DNA of 64,000 nt from Amaricoccus sp047275745 (GCF_047275745.1 NZ_JBKQWU010000007.1:1-64000), one strand, 5' to 3'. Shown: positions 7,263 to 17,684, numbered from the stretch's first letter. Notes: generated by a model not told the origin, from the sequence alone. A program made the numbers and translations.

Positions 7263-8573
7263 ATGGAAGAATCGCTGAGGGGGGCGGTCGCGGCGCGGCG
7301 CGCGGAGATGATCGGCTGGACGCGCGCGATGATCCGCGTGCCGACCCTGAACCCGCCGGGGGAGCATTACCGGGAGATCTGCGAGCTCATCGCCGGCTGG
7401 CTCGCGCCGATGGGATTCGACTGCCGGTTCATCCGCGCGGAGGGCACGCCCGGCGACAGCGCGCGCTATCCGCGCTGGAACCTGCTCGCGCGACGCGAGG
7501 GCGCGCGGCCGGGTCCGACGGTGCATTTCAACGGCCATATCGACGTGGTCGAGGTCGGGCACGGCTGGACGCATGATCCTTTCGGCGGCGACCTGGTCGG
7601 CGGCCGCGTCTACGGGCGGGGCGCCTGCGACATGAAAGGAGGCATCGCCGCGGCGCTCGCCGCAGTCGCGGCCTTGCTGGAGGTCTGTCCGGATCTGCCC
7701 GGCGCCATCGAGGTCTCGGCGACGGCGGATGAGGAGACGGGGGGCTACGGCGGTGTCGCCTATCTCGCCGAGCGCGGTGTCTTCTCCCGCGTCGATCACG
7801 TCATCATCCCGGAGCCGCTCAACAAGGATCGTGTCTGCCTCGGCCACCGCGGCGTCTGGTGGGCGGAACTGGAGACGCTGGGGCGGATCGCGCATGGCTC
7901 GATGCCCTTCCTCGGCGATTGCGCGGCCCGGCACATGGGCGCGGTGCTGGCCGAGATGGAGGAGAGCCTTTATCCAACGCTCGCCGCCCGGCGCACGGCC
8001 ATGCCGGTGGTGCCCCCGGCGGCGCGAGCCTCGACGCTCAACATCAATTCGATCCATGGCGGCCAGGCGGAGCCCGAGCCCGGGTTCGACGGCCTGCCGA
8101 GTCCGGTCGTCCCGGACAGCTGCCGGATGGTGATCGACCGCCGCTTTCTCGCCGAGGAGGAGCTTGGCGCGGTCAAGGCCGAGTTCCGCGAGACCGTCGA
8201 GCGGGCGCGGGCGCGGCGGCCGTTCGACTATCGCCTGCGCGACGTGCTGGAAGTGCTGCCGAGCATGGCGGACCGCGAGGGTCCGGTCGTGCGCGCGCTC
8301 TCGGGCGCGGTCCGCGAGGTGCTGGGCCGCGACCCGGATTATGTCGTCTCGCCGGGAACTTACGATCAGAAGCATATCGACCGGATCGGAAAGCTGCGCG
8401 ACTGCGTTGCCTATGGGCCGGGAATTCTCGATCTGGCGCATCAGCCGGATGAATACGTGGAGGTCGAGGACATGCTCGATTCCGCGCTGGTGATGGCGCT
8501 GGCGCTGGAGCGGCTGCTCCGGCCGGGCCTGGAGGCTGGCGGCGGGGACCGCGGGCCAGGGGAGGGAGCATGA
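7263..8573 (+). CDS. M20-family metallopeptidase/deacylase (ArgE/DapE type)
   Basis: A 436-residue cytoplasmic zinc hydrolase of the acetylornithine deacetylase/succinyl-diaminopimelate desuccinylase/carboxypeptidase G2 group. Metal and catalytic residues are visible: H92 and D94 in NGHIDVV, D123 in GACDMKGG, E157-E158 in ADEETGG and a late His in LAHQPDEY. The dimerisation insertion lies between. It is the first gene of an overlapping operon with a peptide-type ABC importer, so it likely cleaves the imported substrate rather than serving arginine or lysine synthesis. Its stop overlaps the next start as ATGA. Confidence 0.88.
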   Translation: MEESLRGAVAARRAEMIGWTRAMIRVPTLNPPGEHYREICELIAGWLAPMGFDCRFIRAEGTPGDSARYPRWNLLARREGARPGPTVHFNGHIDVVEVGHGWTHDPFGGDLVGGRVYGRGACDMKGGIAAALAAVAALLEVCPDLPGAIEVSATADEETGGYGGVAYLAERGVFSRVDHVIIPEPLNKDRVCLGHRGVWWAELETLGRIAHGSMPFLGDCAARHMGAVLAEMEESLYPTLAARRTAMPVVPPAARASTLNINSIHGGQAEPEPGFDGLPSPVVPDSCRMVIDRRFLAEEELGAVKAEFRETVERARARRPFDYRLRDVLEVLPSMADREGPVVRALSGAVREVLGRDPDYVVSPGTYDQKHIDRIGKLRDCVAYGPGILDLAHQPDEYVEVEDMLDSALVMALALERLLRPGLEAGGGDRGPGEGA

Positions 8574-10060
8574 AGCGGAGTCTGTTGGGTCTGGCACTGG
8601 CGCTGGTCGTCGGGGCCTGGGCGAGCGCGGGAGTTGCCGCCGCGGCGCCGCGCACCGATATCGTGATCGGCATGCAGCTCGAGCCGCCGCATCTCGATCC
8701 GACCGCGGGGGCGGCGGCGGCGATCGACGAGGTCACCTACGCCAATGTCTTCGAGGGCCTGACACGCTACGGCCCCGACGGCGCGATCCACCCCGATCTG
8801 GCGGAAAGCTGGGAGATCGCGCCGGACGGGCTCTCCTGGGTCTTCCACCTGCGCCCCGGCGTGACCTTCCACGACGGGACGCCCTTCACCGCCGAGGATG
8901 TGGCCTTCTCGATCGACCGCGCCATGGCCGAGGGATCGCAGAACGCGCAGAAGCGGCTGTTCCAGGGCATCGCCTCGGTCAATGTCATCGACGACCAGAC
9001 GGTCGAGATCGCGCTCGACGAGCCGAAGGCCTCGCTGCTCGCCAATCTCGCCTGGGGCGACGCAGTCATGGTCTCGCCCGCGACGGCTGAGAGCAACAAG
9101 ACGCTTCCGGTCGGCACCGGCCCGTTCAAACTCGCGAACTGGGTCCAGGGCGACAGGATCGAGCTCGAGCGGAACCCGGATTACTGGGGGACCGCCGCCA
9201 AGCTCGACAAGGTGACGTTCAAGTTCATCTCCGACCCGACCGCCGCCTTCGCCGCGATGATGGCGGGCGATGTCGACGCCTTCCCGGTCTTTCCCGCGCC
9301 GGAGAACCTGCCGCAGTTCGAGGCGGACCCGCGGTTCACCGTTCTCGTCGGCTCCACCGAGGGCGAGACGATCCTCGCGATGAACAACGCCCGCCCGCCC
9401 TTGGACGACCCGCGCGTGCGCGCCGCCATCGCCCATGCGATCGACCGCCAGGCGATCATCGACGGGGCGATGTTCGGCTATGGCACGCCGATCGGCAGCC
9501 ACTTCCCGCCGACCAACCCGGCCTACGAGGATCTGACCGGGCTGTCCGCCTACGACCCGGAACGGTCGAAGCAACTGCTGAGCGAGGCGGGCGCGGCCGA
9601 GGGGCTTCAGGTCACGCTGGCGCTGCCGCCGCCGGCCTATGCCCGCCGGGGTGGCGAGATCGTCGCCGCGCAACTCCGCGCCGTGGGGATCGATGTCGGG
9701 ATCGCCAATGTCGAATGGGCGCAGTGGCTGGAGCAGGTCTTCACGAACAAGGACTTCGACCTGACCATCGTCGCGCATACCGAACCCGACGACATCGATA
9801 TCTACGCCCGCGACGACTATTACTTCGGCTATCGCGACCCGGTGATGCGGGCGCTCTGGTCGGGCTATCAGCGCGACACGGCGGAGGCCGACCGTGTGGA
9901 GCTGCTGCGCGCGATGCAGGAGCGGATCGCCGCCCGCCATGTGAACGGGTTCCTGTTCCAGCTGCCGAAGACGGGTGTCGCGGACCAGCGGATCAAGGGG
10001 TTGTGGGTCGACATGCCCACACCGGCCAACGACATGACGGCGGTCGAGTGGATGGAATGA
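8570..10060 (+). CDS. Peptide-class ABC transporter substrate-binding protein
   Basis: A family 5 solute-binding protein (DppA/OppA type) of 496 residues, periplasmic. It starts with a Sec signal peptide (KRSLLGLALALVVGAW, cleavage after AAAA). It shows the family blocks GMQLEPPHLDPTAGA, LAESWEIAPDGLSWVFHLR, GTPFTAEDVAFSIDRA and GTGPFKL. It delivers a peptide or peptide-like amide to the permeases encoded downstream. ATG overlaps the stop of the M20 gene. The ligand cannot be told from the sequence; the neighbouring hydrolases suggest a short peptide or N-acyl amino acid. Confidence 0.92.
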   Translation: MKRSLLGLALALVVGAWASAGVAAAAPRTDIVIGMQLEPPHLDPTAGAAAAIDEVTYANVFEGLTRYGPDGAIHPDLAESWEIAPDGLSWVFHLRPGVTFHDGTPFTAEDVAFSIDRAMAEGSQNAQKRLFQGIASVNVIDDQTVEIALDEPKASLLANLAWGDAVMVSPATAESNKTLPVGTGPFKLANWVQGDRIELERNPDYWGTAAKLDKVTFKFISDPTAAFAAMMAGDVDAFPVFPAPENLPQFEADPRFTVLVGSTEGETILAMNNARPPLDDPRVRAAIAHAIDRQAIIDGAMFGYGTPIGSHFPPTNPAYEDLTGLSAYDPERSKQLLSEAGAAEGLQVTLALPPPAYARRGGEIVAAQLRAVGIDVGIANVEWAQWLEQVFTNKDFDLTIVAHTEPDDIDIYARDDYYFGYRDPVMRALWSGYQRDTAEADRVELLRAMQERIAARHVNGFLFQLPKTGVADQRIKGLWVDMPTPANDMTAVEWME

Positions 10061-10082
10061 TCCGCGCGAGCGGTCTGGCCCG

Positions 10083-10772
10083 GTGAGCGAGGCGGGAGCG
10101 GCGGGCCGGGGCGGCGTGGCGCGGCATTTCCGGCGCCACATCCGCTTCTACCTCGCGGCGCTCGGCGGTGTCCTGGCCTTCGCGCTGGCCGTCGGCGCCT
10201 CCGGCCCGACGCGGATTCTGCTCGGCGGGGACGTGTTCTTCCTGCTCTATCTCGCCTTGCTGCTGCGGCTCGTCCACCGGTCGACTCCGCGGACGCTCCG
10301 GGCGCGCGCCGCGAGCGACGACGAGGGGCTGACGGTCATTCTGGGGCTCACCTTCTTCGCGGTCATCTTCGTCCTGACGGCCGTCTTCCTGGTGTTGAAC
10401 GACCCGCGCCGGATGTCGCCGATCATGCCGGGGCTCGCGATCCTGAGCGCGCCGCTGGTCTGGGCGGTGGTGCATCTGCTGCTGACGTTCCATTACGCCG
10501 ATCTCTACTACTCGCCGGCGACACCCGCGCCCGAGGGCGAAACGCCGCCGGGCGACGCCGGCGGGCTCGAATTTCCCGGCACGCGCGAGCCCGGCATCGG
10601 CGATTTCGCCTATCATGCCTTCGTGATCGGGATGACCTCGCAGGTCTCCGATGTGGATGTCTCTTCGCGGTCCATGCGCCGGACGACGCTGGCGCATGGG
10701 ATCTTCGCCTTTTTCTACAACACGGTGCTGATCGCACTCGCCGTGAACGCCGCGGTGACCTTCGCGACCTGA
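10083..10772 (+). CDS. DUF1345 family membrane protein
   Basis: A 229-residue inner-membrane protein with about five hydrophobic helices. It matches DUF1345 in the segments RHFRRHIRFYLAALGG, LLALLLRLVH-like N-terminal helices, FHYADLYY and the C-terminal FAYHAFVIGMTSQVSDVDVS and FFYNTVLIALAVN. The function of the family is unknown. It starts with GTG 22 bases after the solute-binding protein gene and sits between that gene and the permeases, an unusual position that suggests co-transcription with the importer. Confidence 0.87.
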   Translation: MSEAGAAGRGGVARHFRRHIRFYLAALGGVLAFALAVGASGPTRILLGGDVFFLLYLALLLRLVHRSTPRTLRARAASDDEGLTVILGLTFFAVIFVLTAVFLVLNDPRRMSPIMPGLAILSAPLVWAVVHLLLTFHYADLYYSPATPAPEGETPPGDAGGLEFPGTREPGIGDFAYHAFVIGMTSQVSDVDVSSRSMRRTTLAHGIFAFFYNTVLIALAVNAAVTFAT

Positions 10773-10854
10773 CCAGCGGTCGCGTTCCGGCCGGGGTTGG
10801 CAAGGGCCGCGTGGCGGGGATAGGGTCCGCGCAGCCGAAGGACTGACCGGACCC

Positions 10855-11795
<941 letters not shown>

Positions 11796-11799
<4 letters not shown>

Positions 11800-12611
11800 C
11801 GCGCGGGGTTCTCATCGGCGCCGGGCTGACGGCGGTGCTCGTCCTCGCCGCGCTCCTCTCGCTCGTCTGGACGCCGCATGACGTGGCGGCGATCGATATC
11901 GCGGCGAAGCTTCAGGGGTCCTCGGCCGCGCACTGGCTCGGCACCGATCATTTCGGCCGCGACCTCTTCTCGATGATCCTCGTCGGTGCCCGGGTCTCGC
12001 TCGCGGTCGCGCTGGTCGCGGTCGGCATCGGCGCGGGGCTCGGCGTGCCGCTCGGCCTCATCGCCGCCGCGCGGCGCGGGAGCGTCGTGGACGAGGTGGT
12101 CACGCGGGCGAATGACGTGATCTTCGCCTTCCCGTCGCTCCTGATCGCGATCCTCATCACGGCGGTCTTCGGGCCTTCGGCTCTCAATGCGATCATCGCC
12201 ATCGGCATCTTCAACATCCCGGTCTTCGCGCGCCTGACCCGGGGCGCCGCGCTCGCGCTCTGGCAGCGGGATTTCGTGCTGGCGGCGCGGGTGGCGGGCA
12301 AGGGCGACGCGCGGATCTCGGTCGAGCACATCCTCCCCAACCTCGCGGACCTCCTGATCGTGCAGGCGACGATCCAGTTCTCGCTCGCCATCCTCGCCGA
12401 GGCGGCGCTCTCCTATGTCGGGCTCGGGGCGCAGCCGCCGACGCCCTCCTGGGGGCGGATGCTCGCCGACAGCCAGACGATGATCGCGATCGCGCCCCGG
12501 CTCGCGTTGGTGCCAGGGCTTGCGATCGTGCTCGCCGTCCTCGGCCTCAATCTGCTTGGCGACGGGCTGCGGGACATGCTCGATCCCCGGACACGGCGGG
12601 CGCGCGCGTGA
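11796..12611 (+). CDS. Peptide-class ABC transporter permease (DppC type)
   Basis: Second permease subunit, 271 residues, inner membrane. It has the conserved HWLGTDHFGRDLFSMILVGAR block near residue 45, the EAA loop around FVLAARVAGKGDARI, and the C-terminal SYVGLGAQPPTPSWGRML and NLLGDGLRDMLDPR. The start ATG 11796 overlaps the previous stop, and its own stop overlaps the GTG of the ATPase gene. The upstream extension of the frame to 11334 is only a shadow of dppB. Confidence 0.93.
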
Positions 12612-14209
12612 GGGTGGGTGGCGAAGGCGTCGCGATCGAGGGCGTGACGGTCACGATCGGCCGGCGCCGCGTGCTCGGCGGCGAGAGCGGCGTGTCGCTC
12701 GCGGTCAGTCCCGGCGAGATCCTCGGGCTGATCGGCGAGAGCGGGTCGGGCAAGTCCATGACCGCGCTTGCGATCTCGCGCCTGCTGCCGCACGGGGCGG
12801 TGGCGGGAGGCAGGGTGCTGCTCGGCGGGCGCGATCTCTTCGGGGTGTCGGAGCGGGAGATGTGCGGCGTGCGCGGCCGCGATATCGGGATGATCTTCCA
12901 GGAGCCGATGACGGCGCTCAACCCGCTGATGACGATCGGGGATCAGGTCGCGGAGACCGCGCGGGTCCATGGCGGCGCCTGGCGGGCCGAGGCGGCGGCG
13001 CTGGCGCGCGAGGCGCTCGACCGGGTCGGGCTCGCGGAGATCCCCGCGAGCCGCTATCCGCACGAGCTCTCCGGCGGGCAGCGGCAGCGCGTCGGGATCG
13101 CGATGGCGGTCGCCTTGCGCCCGCGGCTTCTGATCGCCGACGAGCCGACGACCGCGCTCGATGTGACGACGCAGGCGCGGGTGCTCGATCTCATCCGCCG
13201 ACTGGTCCGCGAGGACGGCATCGCCTGCCTGATGATCACGCATGATCTCGCGGTGGTGGCCGAGATGGCCGACCGGCTCGCGATCATGACGGAGGGCCGG
13301 ATCGTCGAGACCGGGCCGACCGCTTCCGTGCTCGGCGCGCCGATCCACTCCTACACCCGCGCGCTTCTCGCGGCCTCGACGCATCGTCCCGTGATGCCCG
13401 CGCGGCCACGTGGCGGCGTGCTCGCCGAGGCGGCGGGTCTCGTGCGTGAGTATCCCGCCGGGCCGCGGCGGCTTCTCGGTCGGCGCGCGGTGTTCCGGGC
13501 GCTCGACGGGGTGAGCTTCTCGCTCGACGAGGGCGAGAGTCTCGGGCTCGTTGGCGAGAGCGGCTCGGGCAAGTCCACGCTCGGGCGCGCGGTGCTGGGG
13601 CTTGAGCGGCTTCAAGGCGGCGTGGTCAGGGTCGATGGCGCCCCGGTCGGCCCGGATGCGCGCATGGCGCCTGAGACGCGGCGCGCGGTTCAGGCGGTGT
13701 TCCAGGACCCCTACGGCAGTTTCGACCCGCGCCACCGCGTCGCCCGGCTGGTCGCGGAGCCGTTTCACCTCGTCCCGAACGCGCCCAAAGGCGCGGCCCG
13801 GCGCCGCGCGGTCGAGGCGGCGCTGGAGGCGGTGGGGCTGAGCGCGGCCGACATGGAGAAATACATCCACGAATTCTCCGGCGGCCAGCGGCAGCGGATC
13901 GCGATCGCCCGCGCGCTGATCACCCGGCCCCGGCTCATCGTGCTCGACGAGGCGGTCTCGGCGGTCGACGCCCGGGCGCGGGCACGCATCCTCGACCTGC
14001 TCGCTGACCTCGCCGGACGCTTCGGTCTGAGCTACCTTTTCATCAGCCACGACCTCACGGTGGTCCGGGCGATCACCGATCGGGTGATGGTGATGAAGGC
14101 CGGGGAGATCGTCGAACAGGGGCCGACCGTGGATGTGCTGAGCCGGCCCGCCCATGCCTACACGAAGGCGCTGATCGCCGCGGCGCCGGAACTGGAGATC
14201 GCGTCATGA
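12608..14209 (+). CDS. Fused double ATPase of a peptide-class ABC importer (DppD-DppF)
   Basis: One 533-residue protein carries both nucleotide-binding domains that Dpp/Opp systems usually encode separately. The first cassette has Walker A GESGSGKS near residues 38-46, HELSGGQRQRVGIAMA and a DEPTTALD Walker B. The second has GESGSGKST near 315-323, HEFSGGQRQRIAIARA and LDEAVSAVDA. In the second the usual DEPTSALD is replaced by DEAVSAVD, with the Walker B glutamate kept. It is cytoplasmic and energises the permeases upstream. GTG start overlaps the dppC-type stop; the end overlaps the next ATG. Confidence 0.93.
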   Translation: MRVGGEGVAIEGVTVTIGRRRVLGGESGVSLAVSPGEILGLIGESGSGKSMTALAISRLLPHGAVAGGRVLLGGRDLFGVSEREMCGVRGRDIGMIFQEPMTALNPLMTIGDQVAETARVHGGAWRAEAAALAREALDRVGLAEIPASRYPHELSGGQRQRVGIAMAVALRPRLLIADEPTTALDVTTQARVLDLIRRLVREDGIACLMITHDLAVVAEMADRLAIMTEGRIVETGPTASVLGAPIHSYTRALLAASTHRPVMPARPRGGVLAEAAGLVREYPAGPRRLLGRRAVFRALDGVSFSLDEGESLGLVGESGSGKSTLGRAVLGLERLQGGVVRVDGAPVGPDARMAPETRRAVQAVFQDPYGSFDPRHRVARLVAEPFHLVPNAPKGAARRRAVEAALEAVGLSAADMEKYIHEFSGGQRQRIAIARALITRPRLIVLDEAVSAVDARARARILDLLADLAGRFGLSYLFISHDLTVVRAITDRVMVMKAGEIVEQGPTVDVLSRPAHAYTKALIAAAPELEIAS

Positions 14210-15225
14210 TGATGGTGGGCCCGAGGAATCTGATCACCGATGTGCCGGGGCTTCTGGTCGGCAACGCGGGCGACGCGCGGCTCAAGTCCGGCGTCACGGT
14301 ACTGACGGCCGAGGCGCCTTTCGTCGCGGCCGTCGATGTGCGGGGCGGCGCGCCGGGAACCCGCGAGACGGATCTGCTCGATCCCGGCCGGCTGGTCGAG
14401 GCGATCGACGCGCTCGTGCTCTCCGGCGGCTCGGCCTTCGGGCTCGACGCCGCCTCGGGCGTGGTCGAGGGACTGCGCGCGGCGGGCCGGGGCTTCCTGG
14501 TCGGTGAGATGCGCGTGCCGATCGTGCCCTCGGCGATCCTGTTCGATCTGCTGAACGGCGGGGCGAAGGACTGGGAGGAGAACCCCTATCCCGCGCTCGG
14601 GCGCGCCGCGCTCGCCGAGGCGGCCGAGGATTTCGCCATCGGCACGGTGGGGGCGGGCATCGGCGCCACGACCGCGACGGTGAAGGGCGGGCTCGGCTCG
14701 GCCTCGCTGGTGCTCGAAAACGGCGCGACGGTCGGAGCTCTCGCCGCCGCCAATGCGATGGGCGGTGTGCTGGTGCCGGGGACGCGCCGGTTCTGGGCCG
14801 CGCCCTTCGAGATCGGTGGAGAATTCGGCGGGCTCGGCTCGCATCCCGACCCGGTGCCGCCCTTCACGGCGCGGCCGATGAAACCGGGTCCGGACGACGA
14901 GCCGGGGCTCGAAGCCGCGCGGGCGAATACCACGATCGCCATCGTCGCGACCGATGTGGGGCTCGACAAGGCCGGTGCGAAACGGCTCGCGGTGGCGGCG
15001 CATGACGGGCTCGCCCGCGCGATCCATCCGGCGCATACACCCTTCGACGGCGATCTCGTCTTCGGCGTCTCGATGGGCGCGCGGCCCGTGGAAGGGCCGT
15101 TCGAGCAGATGCAGCTTGGTCACGCGGCGGCGATCTGCCTCGCGCGCGCCATCGCCCGCGCCGTCCATGCCGCGAGCCCGGAGCCCGGCGACCGGATGCC
15201 CTGCTGGTCGCAGCTCAGGGATTGA
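14206..15225 (+). CDS. P1-family (DmpA/NylC-like) N-terminal nucleophile hydrolase
   Basis: A 339-residue hydrolase of peptidase family S58/P1. Family blocks include NLITDVPGLLVGN, LSGGSAFGLDAASGV, FAIGTVGAGIGATTATVKGG and the autocleavage region ARANTTIAIVATDVG. By analogy with NylC-type members, cleavage is expected between Asn241 and Thr242, making Thr242 the nucleophile of the small chain. Substrates in the family include beta-peptides, D-aminopeptides and nylon oligomers. As the last gene of the importer operon, with an overlapping start, it probably acts on the imported amide together with the M20 hydrolase at the head of the operon. Confidence 0.9.
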   Translation: MMMVGPRNLITDVPGLLVGNAGDARLKSGVTVLTAEAPFVAAVDVRGGAPGTRETDLLDPGRLVEAIDALVLSGGSAFGLDAASGVVEGLRAAGRGFLVGEMRVPIVPSAILFDLLNGGAKDWEENPYPALGRAALAEAAEDFAIGTVGAGIGATTATVKGGLGSASLVLENGATVGALAAANAMGGVLVPGTRRFWAAPFEIGGEFGGLGSHPDPVPPFTARPMKPGPDDEPGLEAARANTTIAIVATDVGLDKAGAKRLAVAAHDGLARAIHPAHTPFDGDLVFGVSMGARPVEGPFEQMQLGHAAAICLARAIARAVHAASPEPGDRMPCWSQLRD

Positions 15226-15359
15226 GGCCCCCAAACCTCGTCCGAATCCTTGCCGGAAGCTTGACGGATCGTCGCGCATTGCAGGAACAGAACGCGACCG
15301 CGGTAAGATCGGGTTCAGCATCGCCGCGGTAGTCAGACCCTCGGGGAACGGGGGTAACC

Positions 15360-16184
15360 ATGGACACGACTCGCAACATCACGATCATCAAGCGGCGCAA
15401 GGTGGTCATGGAGGGCCATCACGGCGGCGCATGGAAGGTGGCCTACGCCGATTTCGTCACGGCGATGATGGCGTTCTTCCTGCTCATGTGGCTGCTCAGC
15501 GCCACGGATCAGACGACGCGCGAGGGGCTCGCGGATTTCTTCAGCCCGACGATCCCGATCCACCAGATCAATGGCGGCGGCGATGGCCCGTTCGAGGGCA
15601 TGGGCATGTTCGGCGCCGGGACGGATTTCGTCGCGCCGAAGCCCGAGCCCGGAAAATCCGAGGCGCGGGGCGCGAATGACGACGCCCGCCTCGCCGAGAT
15701 TCAGAAGGCGCTGGCCGCGACGAGCGGCGACGCGGCGCGGGCCGACCCGCTTCTGCGTCACATCGCGACACGGATCACCGACGAGGGGCTGATCATCGAC
15801 ATCTTCGACGTGCCGGGCTCGCCGCTCTTCGATGCGCGGGGCGCGAAACCCAACCCGATCCTCGACGAACTGCTCGCGATGATCGGCCGGGTGATCGCCC
15901 GCGCGCGCAATCCGGTCGCGGTCACCGGCCATCTCGCGCCGGGCGATGCGATGGGCGAGGACGGCTTGCCGGGCTTCGGCCAGCCCGTCGATCCCTGGCG
16001 TCTCTCCGCCGAGCGCGCGCAGGCGGCGCGCATGCTGCTGACCGGGGCGGGGGTCACCGAGGCGCGGCTCGCCCGTGTCGCCGGCAAGGCTGACCGGGCG
16101 CCCGCGACCGACCTGCCGGACGATCCCCGCAACCGCCGGATCGAGGTCACGCTGCTCCGCCGTTTCGACGACGCGCGCCGTTAG
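15360..16184 (+). CDS. motB: Flagellar motor stator protein MotB
   Basis: A 274-residue stator subunit that anchors the proton channel to peptidoglycan. It has a short cytoplasmic tail and then one membrane helix beginning WKVAYADFVTAMMAFFLLMWL, with the proton-carrying Asp31. The C-terminal OmpA/MotB fold shows WRLSAERAQAAR and DPRNRRIEVTLL. A linker rich in Gly, Pro and Asp lies between. Its partner motA is not in this window. It precedes flgE by 153 bases on the same strand. The ATG follows GGGGGT at 15350-15355 with close spacing. Confidence 0.93.
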   Translation: MDTTRNITIIKRRKVVMEGHHGGAWKVAYADFVTAMMAFFLLMWLLSATDQTTREGLADFFSPTIPIHQINGGGDGPFEGMGMFGAGTDFVAPKPEPGKSEARGANDDARLAEIQKALAATSGDAARADPLLRHIATRITDEGLIIDIFDVPGSPLFDARGAKPNPILDELLAMIGRVIARARNPVAVTGHLAPGDAMGEDGLPGFGQPVDPWRLSAERAQAARMLLTGAGVTEARLARVAGKADRAPATDLPDDPRNRRIEVTLLRRFDDARR

Positions 16185-16206
16185 CCGATACCGTCAACCC
16201 GGCCCG

Positions 16207-16221
16207 TTAGCCCATTCTTAA
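16207..16221 (+). promoter_or_regulatory. Candidate CtrA-binding box upstream of flgE
   Basis: TTAG at 16207-16210 and TTAA at 16218-16221 are separated by exactly seven bases, matching seven of eight positions of the alphaproteobacterial CtrA consensus TTAA-N7-TTAA. TTAA is rare in this G+C-rich DNA. The site is 117 bases upstream of the flgE start. CtrA controls flagellar genes in many Rhodobacterales, which fits, but binding is inferred. Confidence 0.4.
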
Positions 16222-16224
16222 GCG

Positions 16225-16257
16225 GCGGCGCCGATGGTGGCCCCCGGACGGCGCCGC
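16225..16257 (+). other. Perfect 8-bp stem-loop between motB and flgE
   Basis: GCGGCGCC at 16225-16232 pairs perfectly with GGCGCCGC at 16250-16257 around a 17-base loop. It lies after motB and before flgE. There is no T-run after it, so it may stabilise the motB mRNA end or form part of the flgE leader instead of acting as an intrinsic terminator. Confidence 0.45.
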
Positions 16258-16337
16258 GCCGCGCGTTCCCGAGGCGAGAGCCCGAGGGACCGCGCCCGAC
16301 CCGGCCCGGGCGAATCCCAAGGCTAGCAGGAGCACTC

Positions 16338-17684
16338 ATGGGCATTTCTTCCTCGTTGAACGCGGGCGTGTCGGGCCTCAACGCGAATTCGAACAAGCTC
16401 GCGACCATCTCGGACAACATCGCCAATTCCCAGACCAACGGGTACAAGCGCGCCGACATGGACTTCTCGTCGCTGACGGTCAACGACTCGCGCGGCGCCT
16501 ATACGGTAGGGGGCGGCCGGGCCTACGGGGCGGGAGGTGTCGCCACCTCGGCGATGTTCGACATCGAGGCGAAGGGGGCGATCACCGGCACGACCAATTC
16601 GACCGATATCGCGATCGCCGGGCGCGGGCTCCTGCCGGTGACCTCGCTCGCCTCGGTCGGCCAGACCGCGGTGACGCAGGATTTGAAGCTCACCTCCACC
16701 GGGTCCTTCGAGCTCAACGCTGACGGCTATCTGACGACGCAGTCGGGGCTCGTTTTGCTCGGCTGGCCGGCCGACGCGACGGGCGAGGTGGCCGAATTCC
16801 CGCGCGACACCTCCTCCTCGCTCGAAGCGATCCATGTGAACCTCTCGGGCTCCGCCTCGCGGCCGACCAGCAACATCGTCCTGAGCGCGAACCTGCCCGC
16901 CACCTCGACGATGTCTGGCGCGGATGGTGACGTGGAGGCGATGACGGTCGAATATTTCGACAATCTCGGCACGTCGCAGAGCCTCGCGCTCAGCTTCACG
17001 CCGAGCGTGCCCGGCACCGGGGCGAGCAACGCGTGGACGCTCGATCTCGTCGATCAGGCGAGCGGTCTCTCGGCGGGCAGCTATGAACTCACCTTCAGCG
17101 CGGGCGCGGGCAACGCGGGCAATCTCCTGTCCGTCGGCCAGCTTTCCGCCGGATCGGCGCCTCCCTCGACGAGCTATGACGATGCGACGGGTGTGCTGAC
17201 GCTCGAACTCGCCGATCAGACGATCACGATGCAGATCGGCTCGACCGATCCCGCCGGATCGCATTATCTCACCCAGCTTTCGACCGTGTTCTCGACCTCG
17301 GGCGTGACCAAGGACGGCAACGCGGCGGGAACCTTCACCGGGCTCTCGATCGACGAGAAGGGCTACCTGAGCGCGAACTACTCGACCGGGTTCAGCCGGG
17401 TGATCTACCAGGTGCCGGTCGCCGACGTGCCGAACATGAACGGGCTCCGAGTGCTCGACAACCAGTCTTTCGCGGTCTCGCCGCAGAGTGGCGCGGTTTT
17501 CCTCTATGACGCGGGATCGGGTCCGGCCGGATCGATCGAAGGCTTCGCGCTGGAGCAGTCGACGACCGACACCGCCCAGGAACTGACCCAGCTCATCCAG
17601 ACCCAGCGGGCCTATTCGTCGAACGCGAAGATCATCCAGACCGTCGACGAGATGCTGCAGGAAACCACCAACCTCAAGCGATAA
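16338..17684 (+). CDS. flgE: Flagellar hook protein FlgE
   Basis: The 448-residue structural protein of the hook, exported by the flagellar type III apparatus, so without a signal peptide. The N-terminal rod-type sequence SLNAGVSGLNANSNKLATIS with NIANSQTNGYKRADMDF is conserved, as is the C-terminal LTQLIQTQRAYSSNAKIIQ plus VDEMLQETTNLKR. The middle is rich in Ser, Thr and Gly, as expected for the variable outer domain. The ATG has AGGAG nine bases upstream. It is followed by flgK after 25 bases. A candidate CtrA box lies upstream. Confidence 0.96.
   Translation: MGISSSLNAGVSGLNANSNKLATISDNIANSQTNGYKRADMDFSSLTVNDSRGAYTVGGGRAYGAGGVATSAMFDIEAKGAITGTTNSTDIAIAGRGLLPVTSLASVGQTAVTQDLKLTSTGSFELNADGYLTTQSGLVLLGWPADATGEVAEFPRDTSSSLEAIHVNLSGSASRPTSNIVLSANLPATSTMSGADGDVEAMTVEYFDNLGTSQSLALSFTPSVPGTGASNAWTLDLVDQASGLSAGSYELTFSAGAGNAGNLLSVGQLSAGSAPPSTSYDDATGVLTLELADQTITMQIGSTDPAGSHYLTQLSTVFSTSGVTKDGNAAGTFTGLSIDEKGYLSANYSTGFSRVIYQVPVADVPNMNGLRVLDNQSFAVSPQSGAVFLYDAGSGPAGSIEGFALEQSTTDTAQELTQLIQTQRAYSSNAKIIQTVDEMLQETTNLKR

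Noticed and set aside
12413..14155. A long minus-strand frame opposite the double ATPase.
   Set aside because: Arg/His/Pro-rich shadow of a clear ABC ATPase gene, with no ribosome site or motif.
15226..15359. TTGACG at 15261-15266 as the -35 of a motB promoter.
   Set aside because: No acceptable -10 hexamer occurs 16-18 bases downstream.
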